The notes below the pieces were generated by a model, which saw only the letters and a list, made by a program, of their open reading frames with translations, was not told where the DNA came from and searched no databases. A stretch of 41,689 nucleotides of DNA from a virus: IMG/VR virus record IMGVR_UViG_3300018423_000019, positions 1-41,689 of that record, one strand, 5' to 3'. The first letter of the stretch is position 1, and every line of letters begins with the position of its first letter. The position numbers and the translations under genes were made by a program. This document shows, piece after piece, positions 8,901-18,132 of this stretch.

Positions 8901-11270
8901 GTTGGTCAATATGGAATTATTGATGAATACTTTGTTACAACAAAGAAAATTAATGTTCTAAGAGAAAGTGATGGTAAACGTGGTTGGGATCATATTGTTC
9001 CGGGTTGGGATATTTCAACACAATTAGACGGTTCAACAACATACAGAATTGAATCACGTATTGAACTTGACGAACCTTACTACGAAGAATATAGTTATAA
9101 CACTGGCAATTCACAAAGTTATCAAACACTTGGATTAACATCTGGTGAAACAAATGCTATATTTCCTTCAGCAGGAACAGACGTAGCATTGTATTCAAAT
9201 GCGGCAGGCGATCAATGGACTCCTGCAACAGTTGATTCAGGATTTGTAAGACCAAATTGTGGTGTTCAATGTAAAGGATTTTTAAAATATTTCATTACAG
9301 TTGGTAACGGTAACAGAGCCAACCTTTCAACAGCGTTAACTGCTTGGGGTTCTGATCCATATCCAATTAACCAACACAACTATGTTGATATTAAAGAAGG
9401 TCCGTTTGGTGCGGCATCTCACACAGTTATTGCTATTGCAGATGATTCAGACGAAATTGCAATTTCAAACACTAACGGAACAACTTGGTCATATGTAAAC
9501 GTTGGCGGCCCTGGTTCAGGATTTAAACACATTGCATATGGTAACGGTAAATGGATTATTGTTAGCGGTTCGGGTGCGGCATGGGAAAGTACAGATGATG
9601 GACAATCATGGACTGGTACAACAGCAGTTTGTCCTAATACATATAACGTAACAGGTTTCCGTTTTGGTAACGGAAGATTTGTAGCGGCTTGCCAACCAAA
9701 TGGTACAGCAACATTCCCATTTGATCCATCAACAACAATGTTAAGTGATAACAGTTCATCAACTACAGCAGTATTTGGTTTAAGTTCAACTTACTTTATA
9801 AGTTTCACAGATTTTGCAGAAGGTCCAGGAAATGCTACTTGGAGAGAAGTAGATGGTTCTGCTAATATTAACACTAACGAATGGGGATTAGATTACTCCG
9901 ACGGGTTGTTTATGTCAATTGATACAGCAGGTAATCTTTTATACAGCGACGGCGGCGATGTTTGGAAATCAAAAGGTCCTTTAACAATTCCTTCAGGCGG
10001 AACAGCATACGTACCAAAAGTTTGTGGAACAACTACAACATTTGGTCCACGCTTCTTTATGTTTAATACAACATCACAACAAAATGTAACAGCAATCGAC
10101 TACGGTGCAAAAGCATTAATGAGAGCATATCCGGTTAACACTGGTAGAATTGAATCATTTACAATAACTGAACCAGGAAGTGGTTATAGAACACAAACAC
10201 CTCCGTCGGTACATATACATGATACACAAAAAACACAAGACGTTACGTATCAAGTTAGACTAAACAATAGAGTATTAGGACAGCCTACGTTTAAAAACAG
10301 AGGATCGTTATATACTAAATTTAATGCTGTAACTATTACAGGTGACGGTTATGCAGACAAGTTCCAACTAGGTGGGGATATTGTTGTTAGTGATCTAACA
10401 CTAGTTCCGAGCCCAGGCGATAACTTGCGTTTCTCAAGTATTACTGACGTAATTTATAAAGTTGGTACAGCAACAGTACTTGAAGGATCTGTTCCTAATG
10501 CAACTGTTAAGATTTCACTAGCACCAAATATGGGTGTTCAAGAATCACCACAACACGGTGAAGCAGTTACAATTAGACAGAACTACAGTCAGGTACGTTT
10601 AACATTCCACGATTTCCTAGACATTGGTACAGGCGGATTTGACGATACTAACTATCCATTACTTTATACTGATGGTTATAGTTCAATTAACCCACCAGAA
10701 CAGATGTGGGAAACACAAGAATATAACGGTGGTAGAGTATTCTACTCAAGTACAGACCAAGACGGTAACTTTAGGGTTGGTGAATTGTTTAAAGTTGAAC
10801 AGTCAACAGGTATTGTTACAATTAACGCATCACAGTTTGACTTACAAGGTCTAGATGAATTAAGATTGGGTGCATTTATACTTGGTGGTACAAACGCTGT
10901 TATTAGAGAATTTTCTAAAGATGGTACATTTACTGCAAACAGTAATGCTATTGTACCAACACAGAAAGCAATCGCTACATATATTCAATCAAGAATTAGT
11001 GGTGGTGGTGCAAACGTAGCGGCAAACGCTGTTACTGCTGGTACTGTTAAGTTAAGTAACTTAAATCAAATATCAAACACAGGTGATTTAGCAATTAATA
11101 TTCCAGTTCCAATGCATATGACTAAGATTCCATCAGGAATGATGATGGCAATGTCCTATTTTAACGTTAATGCAAGTACAATGGGACTTATGGAAACAGA
11201 CGCTATTGAAGGCGACGGATCATACTATGACGTTGGTGAAAATGGCTGGGATCCAGGAACTGGAGTGTAA
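5949..11270 (+). CDS. Giant multidomain fibre protein with binding modules, beta-helix and propeller-like insert (1773 aa)
   Basis: Residues 1-475 hold eight modules of about 55 residues (W..Y..(G/N)D.V.YGG..Y.C...HTS), resembling small chitin/carbohydrate-binding folds. Residues about 519-780 look like a pectate-lyase-type beta-helix (YYVATSGRDASG, IPVPANVAIVGDELRST, IRNMTLQGL, GHGCVGLKVDGE). One GGSGY-type beta module sits near residues 903-975. A region near 1040-1398 has Asp-box-like turns (S-N-T-N-G-T-T-W near 1173; S-T-D-D-G-Q-S-W near 1213), suggesting a BNR-type propeller. The C-terminus (GGRVFYSSTDQDGNFRVGEL, TFTANSNAIVPTQKAI) matches the 11307 paralogue. Likely role: a receptor-recognising appendage that could bind surface glycan. 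No hydrolase active site is evident. Confidence 0.75.
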   Translation: MAEFNLARIRYTWKNIWLQGATYIKDDIIRHGGNTYVCMVGHTSSQTSFDLDLSADPPKWLKMADGYQWKGNWVVDTLYKENDLFKYDGIVYRVTQEHRSNEDAAIGITEDEDKLIGFAATTNWRRDWTPLTRYRKNDVILYGGYAYNCIQEHTSSSVVSGLEVDADKWQIIFRGDNFRIEWRPSTRYRYNDVVRYGAIIYRCIAGHTSDSNPLNGLEQDLAHWEIVISGVRYLGGWQDAGDSVGVHYRVGDLVKWGPTIWRCTEHHTSTGNFQEDFFDIWMPGMGFENEWSATTYYQPGDVVNYGGYTYTSMTNNVGSAPSVTGVFYEGESLQGQYDWELLITGYKMTGEWEAGIEYKTGSVVRNKGFVYIAVQDSQGVQPDALDPEWRGYYDPGSTRSAEGSVSMYWQLVLTGPYYRGEWYSDQDYVLGDIVVQAGTTWKCVQAHEGDDSTLVEPALDNGSYWEKMLQGSPGNVMQHRGDLRGHDGTDHARITIGDPGDALKQVNDQATWEPFGQTPKVYYVATSGRDASGFGLSSTSPFRSVKYATQYILADEAARAPATIFVATGIYEEILPIKVPANVAIVGDELRSTTIKPALNNEERDMFQVRNGCGIRNMTLQGLRGSLGEPNVYGAQVPTAGAFVALDPGTGPDDTSVWVTNKSTYVQNVTTIGHGCVGLKVDGELHDGGNKSIVANDFTQVISEGIGAWANKDGRMELVSVFTYYCHIGYYCTAGGKIRATVGNNSYGKFGSFAEGELASESPITATVNNRYYDAEAPTVYSNANKIFAIGYTHAGGHYTDVTFNITGSGSGVSVDNNFAELRNGSISEIRLLDPGDSSPTGGRGHITGIRNSAQGGDNISITIAQSDNNGPDYYVGRAVLAVSNISGADPNRVDDPELFPQTYTNVSGTSNNIFASVGTFNITVDETGNITAIVPINGGHSHRVGDQITISDADLGDHGGADVSFTVSEISPGMRIIIEEGEGVGQYGIIDEYFVTTKKINVLRESDGKRGWDHIVPGWDISTQLDGSTTYRIESRIELDEPYYEEYSYNTGNSQSYQTLGLTSGETNAIFPSAGTDVALYSNAAGDQWTPATVDSGFVRPNCGVQCKGFLKYFITVGNGNRANLSTALTAWGSDPYPINQHNYVDIKEGPFGAASHTVIAIADDSDEIAISNTNGTTWSYVNVGGPGSGFKHIAYGNGKWIIVSGSGAAWESTDDGQSWTGTTAVCPNTYNVTGFRFGNGRFVAACQPNGTATFPFDPSTTMLSDNSSSTTAVFGLSSTYFISFTDFAEGPGNATWREVDGSANINTNEWGLDYSDGLFMSIDTAGNLLYSDGGDVWKSKGPLTIPSGGTAYVPKVCGTTTTFGPRFFMFNTTSQQNVTAIDYGAKALMRAYPVNTGRIESFTITEPGSGYRTQTPPSVHIHDTQKTQDVTYQVRLNNRVLGQPTFKNRGSLYTKFNAVTITGDGYADKFQLGGDIVVSDLTLVPSPGDNLRFSSITDVIYKVGTATVLEGSVPNATVKISLAPNMGVQESPQHGEAVTIRQNYSQVRLTFHDFLDIGTGGFDDTNYPLLYTDGYSSINPPEQMWETQEYNGGRVFYSSTDQDGNFRVGELFKVEQSTGIVTINASQFDLQGLDELRLGAFILGGTNAVIREFSKDGTFTANSNAIVPTQKAIATYIQSRISGGGANVAANAVTAGTVKLSNLNQISNTGDLAINIPVPMHMTKIPSGMMMAMSYFNVNASTMGLMETDAIEGDGSYYDVGENGWDPGTGV
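5990..7350 (+). repeat. Eight tandem Trp/Tyr binding modules (coding)
   Basis: Eight diverged in-frame units share an N-terminal Trp strand, then Y-x3-(D/N)-x-V, a YGG-like turn, an aromatic-Cys strand and a His-Thr-Ser end. Units 1-5 and 8 retain the C...H pair; 6 and 7 have lost it. The pattern recalls CBM5/12-like carbohydrate-binding modules, which is an inference from aromatic spacing. The same array opens the 2034-residue paralogue. Confidence 0.65.
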
Positions 11271-11271
11271 T

Positions 11272-11280
11272 GATAAATAC
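11272..11280 (+). promoter_or_regulatory. T4-type late promoter (GATAAATAC)
   Basis: It sits 2 nt after the stop of the 1773-residue gene and 26 nt before ATG 11307, with AGGA at 11296-11299 as Shine-Dalgarno. It is identical in sequence to three other late sites in the window. Confidence 0.75.
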
Positions 11281-11306
11281 TAAAATAAAGCATTTAGGAA
11301 GAAAAA

Positions 11307-14300
11307 ATGGCAGAGTTTAAACTAGGTAGAATTAGATTTGTATGGAAAGGTGCGTGGGCATCTAACATCGTATACTTTAAAGACGACATTGTAAGACACG
11401 GCGGTAGAGTTTACTTCTGTGCTAATGGACATACGTCATCTGCAGACTTTGCTACAGACGAATCAACAAAATGGAACTTGTTTACTGATGGTATTCAGTG
11501 GCAAGGTGCTTGGACTTCCGGAAACTATTACAAACAAAATGACCTAGTTAAGTACGGCGGATACTTATATGTTTGTAACACAGCACACACTTCAGAAGCA
11601 GACGATGCACAAGGTGCAGGTATTGCAGGTATACTAGAAACAGATCAAGCAAAATGGGATTTATTTTCTGAAGGATTTGCATGGAAAAACAACTGGACAA
11701 TTTCAACAGTTTACAAAGTTAACGACATTGTTAAGTACGGCGGCAATTTATATATTTGTAATGCGGCACATACTTCTTCATTAACAAACAATACTGACAG
11801 CGATGGATTAGAAGCAGACCAATCCAAGTGGGATATTTTCTCAAGAGGCATGGACTGGAAAACAGACTGGTCAGCAGACACACGATACAAAGTAGGCGAT
11901 GTTGTTAAGTATGGTGGTCAACTTTATATTTGTAATGAAGGACACAATTCAGCAACAACAGATGCATTAGGTCTTGAAGCAGATCAATCTAAATGGGATT
12001 ATGTACACAAAGGTATTGAATACCTTTCAGTTCATGCAACAGCAACACGTTATAAAGTTAATGACGTTGTTAAGTATGGCGGCGGACTTTGGATTTGTAC
12101 AAACGAACATACATCAGGTGCTACTAATTTAAATGACGATATCACATTAACACAGGCTATCGAAAGTATTGATGAGATTAGTGCGGCAGATACAGATAGA
12201 ACTGCTGGAACATATAGAGATATTGCAGGTACTTCAGCAGGTAGTGGTACAGGACAAAGATTTAATATTTCAATTGACGACCAAGGTGCGGCAACTGTAA
12301 CTGTTGTTAAAGGTGGTTCAGGTCATGCAGTTGATGATACAATTACAGTACAAGCAAGTGAAATTGGCGGAACTGGTTTAGCACTTACATTTGATGTTGC
12401 TACAATTGGTAACGTAACACAATGGCAAGAATTTTTACCAGGATTAGAATTTGAAGATTCGTGGAATTCTTCAACACAATATCAAATTGGTGACTTTGTA
12501 ACATACGGTGGTTATTCATATGTTGCAAACAATAATAACACTAACGTTGTTCCATTTGGTAATCCAGGGACATGGGATTTATTTACAACAGGATTTAGTT
12601 TACAAGGTGACTATAACAATGCAACAGCATATAAAGTTGGTGATGTTGTTAGAGTTGGTGGTTACACTTATCTATGTATAGCAAACTCTACAGGCAACAG
12701 ACCACCTGATGTAAGTTACTGGGATAGATTAAATCAAGGTATTGAATGGAAAGAATCTTGGACAGATGCAACTTATTATGATTTAGGCGATGCTGTTAGA
12801 GGAATCAATAACAATAATACTTATATTTGTGTACAAGCACATACATCAGACGAAGTTGCTGTACAAAACAGACCAGATCAAGATACAAACGGTGACTATT
12901 GGAATTTACTAAGTGGTGGTGTTGAGTCAGGTAACTTAACTACTATTGGTGATTTAGTTTACTACGGTGGTTCAGGTCCTACTAGACTTCCAATTGGTAA
13001 AGCAGGTCAAGTATTAAAAGTAAACGCGGCAGGTAATGCTCCGGAATGGGCATACTTTGGTCAATTAGATCAAATTTATTATGTTGGTCCAGGTGGAACA
13101 GATAACGAAGCACCAGCAAACGGTGTTACAGTTGACAAGCCGTGGGGCTCTGTAAGATGGGCGTGTGATCAAATTAGACAAGGTCCACGTAACCCAAATG
13201 CGGCTTCACTACTTTTAAGAAACAGAGCATTTATTCAAGAACAAATTGTTGAATTTGTTGACTACAATATTACAAATAACGTAGATCCGTTTACAAGTTC
13301 ATTTACATACAACAAAGCAAAATGTCGTAGAGACATGGGTCTTTTAGTTGACGCTATTGTTTGGGATTTAAAACACGGCGGAAACATTAGATCAAGAGAA
13401 GCGGCAAGCAAGTATATTAATGGTGCAGTAAACTATGTTGCTAACCAAGAAGACGAAACCAAAGCGGCAATTGATCATGGTGTTGCAATTATGGAAAACA
13501 TTCTTGCTTCATTGGATCCAGTTACAAACTATGCAACACTTAATAGTGTAGCATCACCGGTTACACAGTTTAAAGATGTATCACTAGAAGCAGAAGCAGA
13601 TGTTCATGCTAATATTACATCACTAGCAAGTATTGTTACAGTTACAATCACTGACGGTAACCTAACTAACCTACCAACAGCAAACAAACCAAATGTTACA
13701 TTGTTTGTTAAAACTGGTCAATACAACGAAATGCTACCTATTCCGGTTCCAGCAGATGTTGCTATTGTTGGTGACGAACTACGTTCAACAGAAATTACTG
13801 CGGCGGGTTCAGGATACACAAGTGTAACTGATGCAGAATTAACAATTACTGCACTAGGAAGAATTAAAGCAATTATTTCAGACATCATTAATAACAATAG
13901 TGTTACTAAAACACCAGCAGGTGCACACTTAACTGTTGACAGTTTTGGAGCGGCAGACGCTTTGAGATCTGCAGGTACGTACAACGGTGTAAGCGGATCA
14001 ACAAGTGGTACTGGTACAGTTGGTACATTTAACATTACAGTTGACGGAAATGGATCTGTAACTAATGTTGATGTTGTTACTGGTGGTTCAGGACATCTTG
14101 TAAATGATATTATTACAATTCAAGATTCAGATCTAGGTGGCGGCGGTGCCCCTAACTTTACAATGGATGTTGCGTCTATTGCACCAGGTAATACAAATAC
14201 ACAAAATACATACGAGCCAGCAGGTGATGCCGCGGCGGTAACTACAGCACAAAATCTAATTCAAAATATTATTGACAAGATTGATTTTGAAGTCAATGGT

Positions 14301-17300
14301 AATGGTAGCGATGTAGTTGTAAGCGGACAAGTTGGTCGCAGACAAGATGACGGCCACACAGATGCACGTGGTAGACTTTTACTTAACTTAGACTTTATTG
14401 TTGACGAAGCAGTAGAATACATTAAAGCAAATAATACAGGCGATTACGATCTTACTGATGATGCAAAATGTAAAAGAGACATGAAACAGTATATTCTTGC
14501 TGTCCTTTGGGATATGGAAGAATACGGTAACTACAGATCAGTACTAAATGGCCGTTGGTTCTCAAATGCTGTTAACGGTTCGACAACAGAAGATATGTTC
14601 TATTTAGAAAACGGTACAGGATTAAGAAACTGTACACTAAAAGGACTATCAGGTACACTAGGTTCTGCAAACAGTTATGGAACAAAACGTCCAACAGCAG
14701 GTGCTTACACTTCACTTAACCCAAGTTGGGGACCAGATGATGAAACTGCTTGGATTACTACACGTTCACCATACGTACAAAACGTAACAACATTTGGTAC
14801 AAGTGCAGTAGGTCTTAAAGTAGACGGTGATTTACACAACGGCGGTAATGACTCTATCGTTGCTAACGACTTTACTCAAGTAATTTCCGAAGGTATTGGT
14901 GCATGGGTTACTAACTTAGGTAGAGCAGAACTTGTTTCCGTGTTCTCATACTATGCACACATGGGATACCTAGCAGAAAACGGCGGTAAGATTCGTGCTA
15001 CAAACGGTAACTCATCATATGGTGACTTTGGTACGGTTGCTGAAGGTGTTGACTTAACTGAAAATGCAATTGAAGCATTTGTTGACAACAGGGCATTTGA
15101 TGCTGTTGTAACAAATAGTATTACAGATAACCAAGAAATTATTGCAATCGAATATGCAAACGCAGGTAGAGACTATGTAGTAGCAAACACAACAATCGCA
15201 TTTAGTGGTGACGGATTTGGTATTACTGGGTTAACACCAACAATTAATACTGGTGGTGTTTACCAAGTTAGATTAACAGGTGACGAAAATACATTCGGTG
15301 GAGCAGATTATAGATCTGCTACAAACACACCGCAGGAAGGTAACACTACACAGATTACACTTTCAAACACAGATACAGCACTAAGTCCAGCATACGTTGG
15401 AATGGCTGTTTTCTTAACAGGTGGTACAGGTGCAGGACAGTATGGTTACATTGATACATATAACGCTGGTACTAAAGTTGCTACAATTAAAAAATATTCA
15501 GATGATACAGCAGGTTGGGATCAAATTATTTCAGGCAGAGCAATTGAAGCAAGTCTAGACAACACAACAGTTTATAGTGTTGAACCAAGAGTTAATGTAA
15601 GTGCTCCGGCAGGTGACGGATCTACAACAACACAAACTGCACTATGTAGAGCAAAAGTAACAGATGGACAAATTTCTGAAGTAAGAATTATTCATCCAGG
15701 TGCAGGATATGTAGCGGCTCCAACAATTACATTTACTGATCCTAACAACACAGCAGATGCTCCATTAGAAGTTTACATTGGCGATGGTGTATTAGGTCAA
15801 CCAGCATTTGCATCACGCGGTGAAGGATTTACAACAGTTCAAGTTTCAATTGCTGACTCAGGATATGAGCAAGACATTACAGGAGTTTCATTTACTGAAA
15901 ATCCAAATGCTTATACATTATTAATTGATAACAAAGAGTTTATTAAAGACGAAGTTATTGCATGGGTTGACAATGAAGTTACCAATCAAACTAATCCAAG
16001 TTTATGGGCGGCTTTCAACTATGATAAAACTAAGTGGGAAGATAATGTTGACGACTATGTTGATGCACTAGCACATGACATTAAATTTGGTGGTACAAAA
16101 GAAACCAGATTACACGCAAGAACTTATTGGGTTGGTAATAACTCACAATTACCAGGAAGACAATCACAAGCACTTGCGGCATATGAGCAGATGAGAGATA
16201 TTGTTATAAATTATATCTTAACAAACACTTCTTACACAAGTTTACAAAGTCCAAGTGTTACAACACAAACAACAAATGCTAACAATGGCGAAGCGGCGGC
16301 TGTAACTAAAGCAGGCGACTTAATTGATATTGTTAACGAGTGTATTACAAATGGACTTGACACTATTCCAAATAACGGCGGTACAAGTGCAGTTAAAATT
16401 ACTGTTGCAACTCATGGACTGTTAGATAGAACTAAAGTTTCAATTGCAACTGTAACAGGTACAACACAACTTAATGGTAACGATTACTATGTAGAAGTTG
16501 TTGACGCAAATACACTAGCACTTTACAAAGATAGTAAGTTATTATTCCCAGCAGTTTTAACTAATGGTTCAACTTACTTAGCATTTGGTACTATTACATA
16601 TGGTGCAGGTTACAGAGAAGCAAAACAAGACGGGCAATATATCCAAGTTGAGGGTATGGACTCTATTCCACAAGCAGGTGCAAACGTCGAGTTTGACAGT
16701 ATTCCAAACAAATGGTTTAAACTTGTTAGTGTAACTAACTTAACTGGTCAATCACCATACTCAGCATTACTACAAATTTCACCAGAAATGACCAAAGACG
16801 AGGCTCCAGAGCACGGTGATATTGTATCAATGCGTATTAGATATTCACAATGTAGATTGACTGGTCACGATTTCCTAGATGTAGGTACTGGTGGTTTTGC
16901 AACAACAAACTATCCAGGTACTCCAAGTGTTCCAGCAGATCCAGATGATGAACAAGTCGAAGGCGGTGGTGGTAGAGTATTCTATACATCAACTGACCAA
17001 GATGGTAACTTTAGAGTTGGTGAGTTGTTCACAGTTGAACAGGCTACAGGTATTGCTACCCTAAATGCTGATGCATTTAGTATTTCTGGACTACAAGAAC
17101 TACAATTAGGAAGTGTTGCTTTAGGTGGTGCGGGTGCTACAATTAACGAATTTAGTACAGACGGAACATTTACTGCAAACAGTGATTCGATTGTGCCAAC
17201 GCAGAAAGCAATTAAGACATATATTACGTCCCAAATTGGTGGCGGCGCATCAGAATTGAACGTAAATACTGTGACAGCAGGTGTTATTAATATCCAAGGT

Positions 17301-17411
17301 AATACAATTACCACAACTACAGGCGTATTAATAAATACAACTGCACAAATGCACTTTACAGGTGGAGTTAGTGGCTCTCCTGTAGCAATGCAACAGTTTA
17401 TATTGAGTTAA
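11307..17411 (+). CDS. Giant multidomain fibre protein, paralogue of the 5949 product (2034 aa)
   Basis: Eight N-terminal Trp/Tyr binding modules cover about residues 1-540, with a GGSGH beta module spliced between units 5 and 6. A helical C-RD-GGN module follows (near 631-760). The beta-helix begins near 588 (QIYYVGPGGTD) and continues after VGDELRST, where about 260 residues carrying a beta module and a second helical module interrupt it before ENGTGLRNCTLKGL. A third helical module lies near 1535-1690. The C-terminus (VFYTSTDQDGNFRVGEL, TFTANSDSIVPTQKAI) matches the paralogue. Short nucleotide stretches remain identical between the two genes (for example at 7942 and 14772), confirming common origin. 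Probably a receptor-binding appendage, with a different insert set from its sister. Confidence 0.75.
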   Translation: MAEFKLGRIRFVWKGAWASNIVYFKDDIVRHGGRVYFCANGHTSSADFATDESTKWNLFTDGIQWQGAWTSGNYYKQNDLVKYGGYLYVCNTAHTSEADDAQGAGIAGILETDQAKWDLFSEGFAWKNNWTISTVYKVNDIVKYGGNLYICNAAHTSSLTNNTDSDGLEADQSKWDIFSRGMDWKTDWSADTRYKVGDVVKYGGQLYICNEGHNSATTDALGLEADQSKWDYVHKGIEYLSVHATATRYKVNDVVKYGGGLWICTNEHTSGATNLNDDITLTQAIESIDEISAADTDRTAGTYRDIAGTSAGSGTGQRFNISIDDQGAATVTVVKGGSGHAVDDTITVQASEIGGTGLALTFDVATIGNVTQWQEFLPGLEFEDSWNSSTQYQIGDFVTYGGYSYVANNNNTNVVPFGNPGTWDLFTTGFSLQGDYNNATAYKVGDVVRVGGYTYLCIANSTGNRPPDVSYWDRLNQGIEWKESWTDATYYDLGDAVRGINNNNTYICVQAHTSDEVAVQNRPDQDTNGDYWNLLSGGVESGNLTTIGDLVYYGGSGPTRLPIGKAGQVLKVNAAGNAPEWAYFGQLDQIYYVGPGGTDNEAPANGVTVDKPWGSVRWACDQIRQGPRNPNAASLLLRNRAFIQEQIVEFVDYNITNNVDPFTSSFTYNKAKCRRDMGLLVDAIVWDLKHGGNIRSREAASKYINGAVNYVANQEDETKAAIDHGVAIMENILASLDPVTNYATLNSVASPVTQFKDVSLEAEADVHANITSLASIVTVTITDGNLTNLPTANKPNVTLFVKTGQYNEMLPIPVPADVAIVGDELRSTEITAAGSGYTSVTDAELTITALGRIKAIISDIINNNSVTKTPAGAHLTVDSFGAADALRSAGTYNGVSGSTSGTGTVGTFNITVDGNGSVTNVDVVTGGSGHLVNDIITIQDSDLGGGGAPNFTMDVASIAPGNTNTQNTYEPAGDAAAVTTAQNLIQNIIDKIDFEVNGNGSDVVVSGQVGRRQDDGHTDARGRLLLNLDFIVDEAVEYIKANNTGDYDLTDDAKCKRDMKQYILAVLWDMEEYGNYRSVLNGRWFSNAVNGSTTEDMFYLENGTGLRNCTLKGLSGTLGSANSYGTKRPTAGAYTSLNPSWGPDDETAWITTRSPYVQNVTTFGTSAVGLKVDGDLHNGGNDSIVANDFTQVISEGIGAWVTNLGRAELVSVFSYYAHMGYLAENGGKIRATNGNSSYGDFGTVAEGVDLTENAIEAFVDNRAFDAVVTNSITDNQEIIAIEYANAGRDYVVANTTIAFSGDGFGITGLTPTINTGGVYQVRLTGDENTFGGADYRSATNTPQEGNTTQITLSNTDTALSPAYVGMAVFLTGGTGAGQYGYIDTYNAGTKVATIKKYSDDTAGWDQIISGRAIEASLDNTTVYSVEPRVNVSAPAGDGSTTTQTALCRAKVTDGQISEVRIIHPGAGYVAAPTITFTDPNNTADAPLEVYIGDGVLGQPAFASRGEGFTTVQVSIADSGYEQDITGVSFTENPNAYTLLIDNKEFIKDEVIAWVDNEVTNQTNPSLWAAFNYDKTKWEDNVDDYVDALAHDIKFGGTKETRLHARTYWVGNNSQLPGRQSQALAAYEQMRDIVINYILTNTSYTSLQSPSVTTQTTNANNGEAAAVTKAGDLIDIVNECITNGLDTIPNNGGTSAVKITVATHGLLDRTKVSIATVTGTTQLNGNDYYVEVVDANTLALYKDSKLLFPAVLTNGSTYLAFGTITYGAGYREAKQDGQYIQVEGMDSIPQAGANVEFDSIPNKWFKLVSVTNLTGQSPYSALLQISPEMTKDEAPEHGDIVSMRIRYSQCRLTGHDFLDVGTGGFATTNYPGTPSVPADPDDEQVEGGGGRVFYTSTDQDGNFRVGELFTVEQATGIATLNADAFSISGLQELQLGSVALGGAGATINEFSTDGTFTANSDSIVPTQKAIKTYITSQIGGGASELNVNTVTAGVINIQGNTITTTTGVLINTTAQMHFTGGVSGSPVAMQQFILS
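11330..12905 (+). repeat. Second array of eight Trp/Tyr binding modules (coding)
   Basis: The in-frame units have the form W..(S/T)..Y.(V/Q)(N/G)D.V.YGG.LY.C...HTS. Units 1-5 are very regular and units 6-8 more diverged. They are homologous to the array at 5990-7350. A roughly 75-residue beta module (12190-12410) separates unit 5 from unit 6, showing insertion at a domain border. Confidence 0.65.
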
Positions 17412-17428
17412 ACAAAGGAGAAGAATAA

Positions 17429-17749
17429 ATGGCCACAGGAAGATTAGGACACGCAGATTTATCGGCTGGCACGAATACTTCTTTATATACGGTACCTGCT
17501 AACACATTTGGAATTGTTACGTTATCGATATGTAATAGAGGAAATAGTGCTATTTCCGTAAGAGTTGCGTTAGCCTCTGCTGGTACACCCGCACTTAGTG
17601 AATACATCGAATACGATGTAGAGGTACTACCAAAAGGTGTGCTAGAAAGATCAGGTATTGCAATGGCGGCAGGGCAAATACTTGTAGTATATAGTAGTGC
17701 CGCAAACGTTAGTGCGGTTGCAATGGGTATTGAAACATCAACAGCGTAA
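17429..17749 (+). CDS. Small beta-sandwich-like virion protein (106 aa)
   Basis: A strong AAAGGAG Shine-Dalgarno lies 8 nt before ATG 17429. It is the third member of the small family at 1229 and 5222, sharing SLYTVPA near residue 20, 'VTLSICNRGNSAISVRVA', and a gly/val-rich closing part (GQILVVYSSAANVSAVAMGI). It has no motif beyond the fold-like pattern. It directly follows a giant fibre gene, as its relatives flank other fibre genes, which supports a structural role at a fibre joint. Confidence 0.7.
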   Translation: MATGRLGHADLSAGTNTSLYTVPANTFGIVTLSICNRGNSAISVRVALASAGTPALSEYIEYDVEVLPKGVLERSGIAMAAGQILVVYSSAANVSAVAMGIETSTA

Positions 17750-17755
17750 CGAAAC

Positions 17756-17764
17756 GATAAATAT
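17756..17764 (+). promoter_or_regulatory. T4-type late promoter (GATAAATAT)
   Basis: GATAAATAT begins 7 nt after a stop codon and ends 20 nt before ATG 17785, with AAAGGA between them as ribosome-binding site. It shares the last-base variant T with the site at 26938. Confidence 0.75.
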
Positions 17765-17784
17765 AGTAATAAAGGAAACATAAA

Positions 17785-18117
17785 ATGGGAAGATATATAT
17801 CAACAACTGGTACTGCTAGTAGCGTTATTCGTAATGTTAATGGCACATTTACCGCGACAGTTAATGATAGAATCTTAGCCGATTCATCCGGAGGTGCATT
17901 TACTATTACTTTACCAGCAAACGCTAGTTTAATTGTAAATGACGTTATCTCAATCATTGATGTTACAGGTTCGTTTAACACAAACAACGTAACTGTTAGC
18001 AGAAATGGTTCAAAGATTCAGAACCTAAACGAAGATTTGGTCTTAGATATTAACAACGTCGCTTTAACACTGATTTACACTGGACCAACTTTTGGTTGGG
18101 TAATGTCTGGTACGTAA
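17785..18117 (+). CDS. Fibre-tip-like beta protein (110 aa)
   Basis: The whole protein matches a domain common in phage fibre proteins: 'DRILADSSGGAFTITLPA' near residue 28, 'DVISIIDVTGSFNTNNVTV' near 53, R-N-G-S-K-I-Q near 73, then a D-L-V-L-D strand and a Gly-Trp close. This pattern usually forms a compact beta domain, often at a fibre end. It is carried here as a stand-alone protein under its own late promoter, 15 nt before the first Cys-rich adhesin-like gene. A receptor-proximal role is inferred from context. Confidence 0.75.
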   Translation: MGRYISTTGTASSVIRNVNGTFTATVNDRILADSSGGAFTITLPANASLIVNDVISIIDVTGSFNTNNVTVSRNGSKIQNLNEDLVLDINNVALTLIYTGPTFGWVMSGT

Positions 18118-18132
18118 GAGAGGAATTTAATT

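Noticed and set aside
5949-17411. Active pectate lyase or sialidase in the giant fibre proteins
   Set aside because: Only fold-type patterns (beta-helix, Asp boxes) are visible; no convincing catalytic residue set could be identified.
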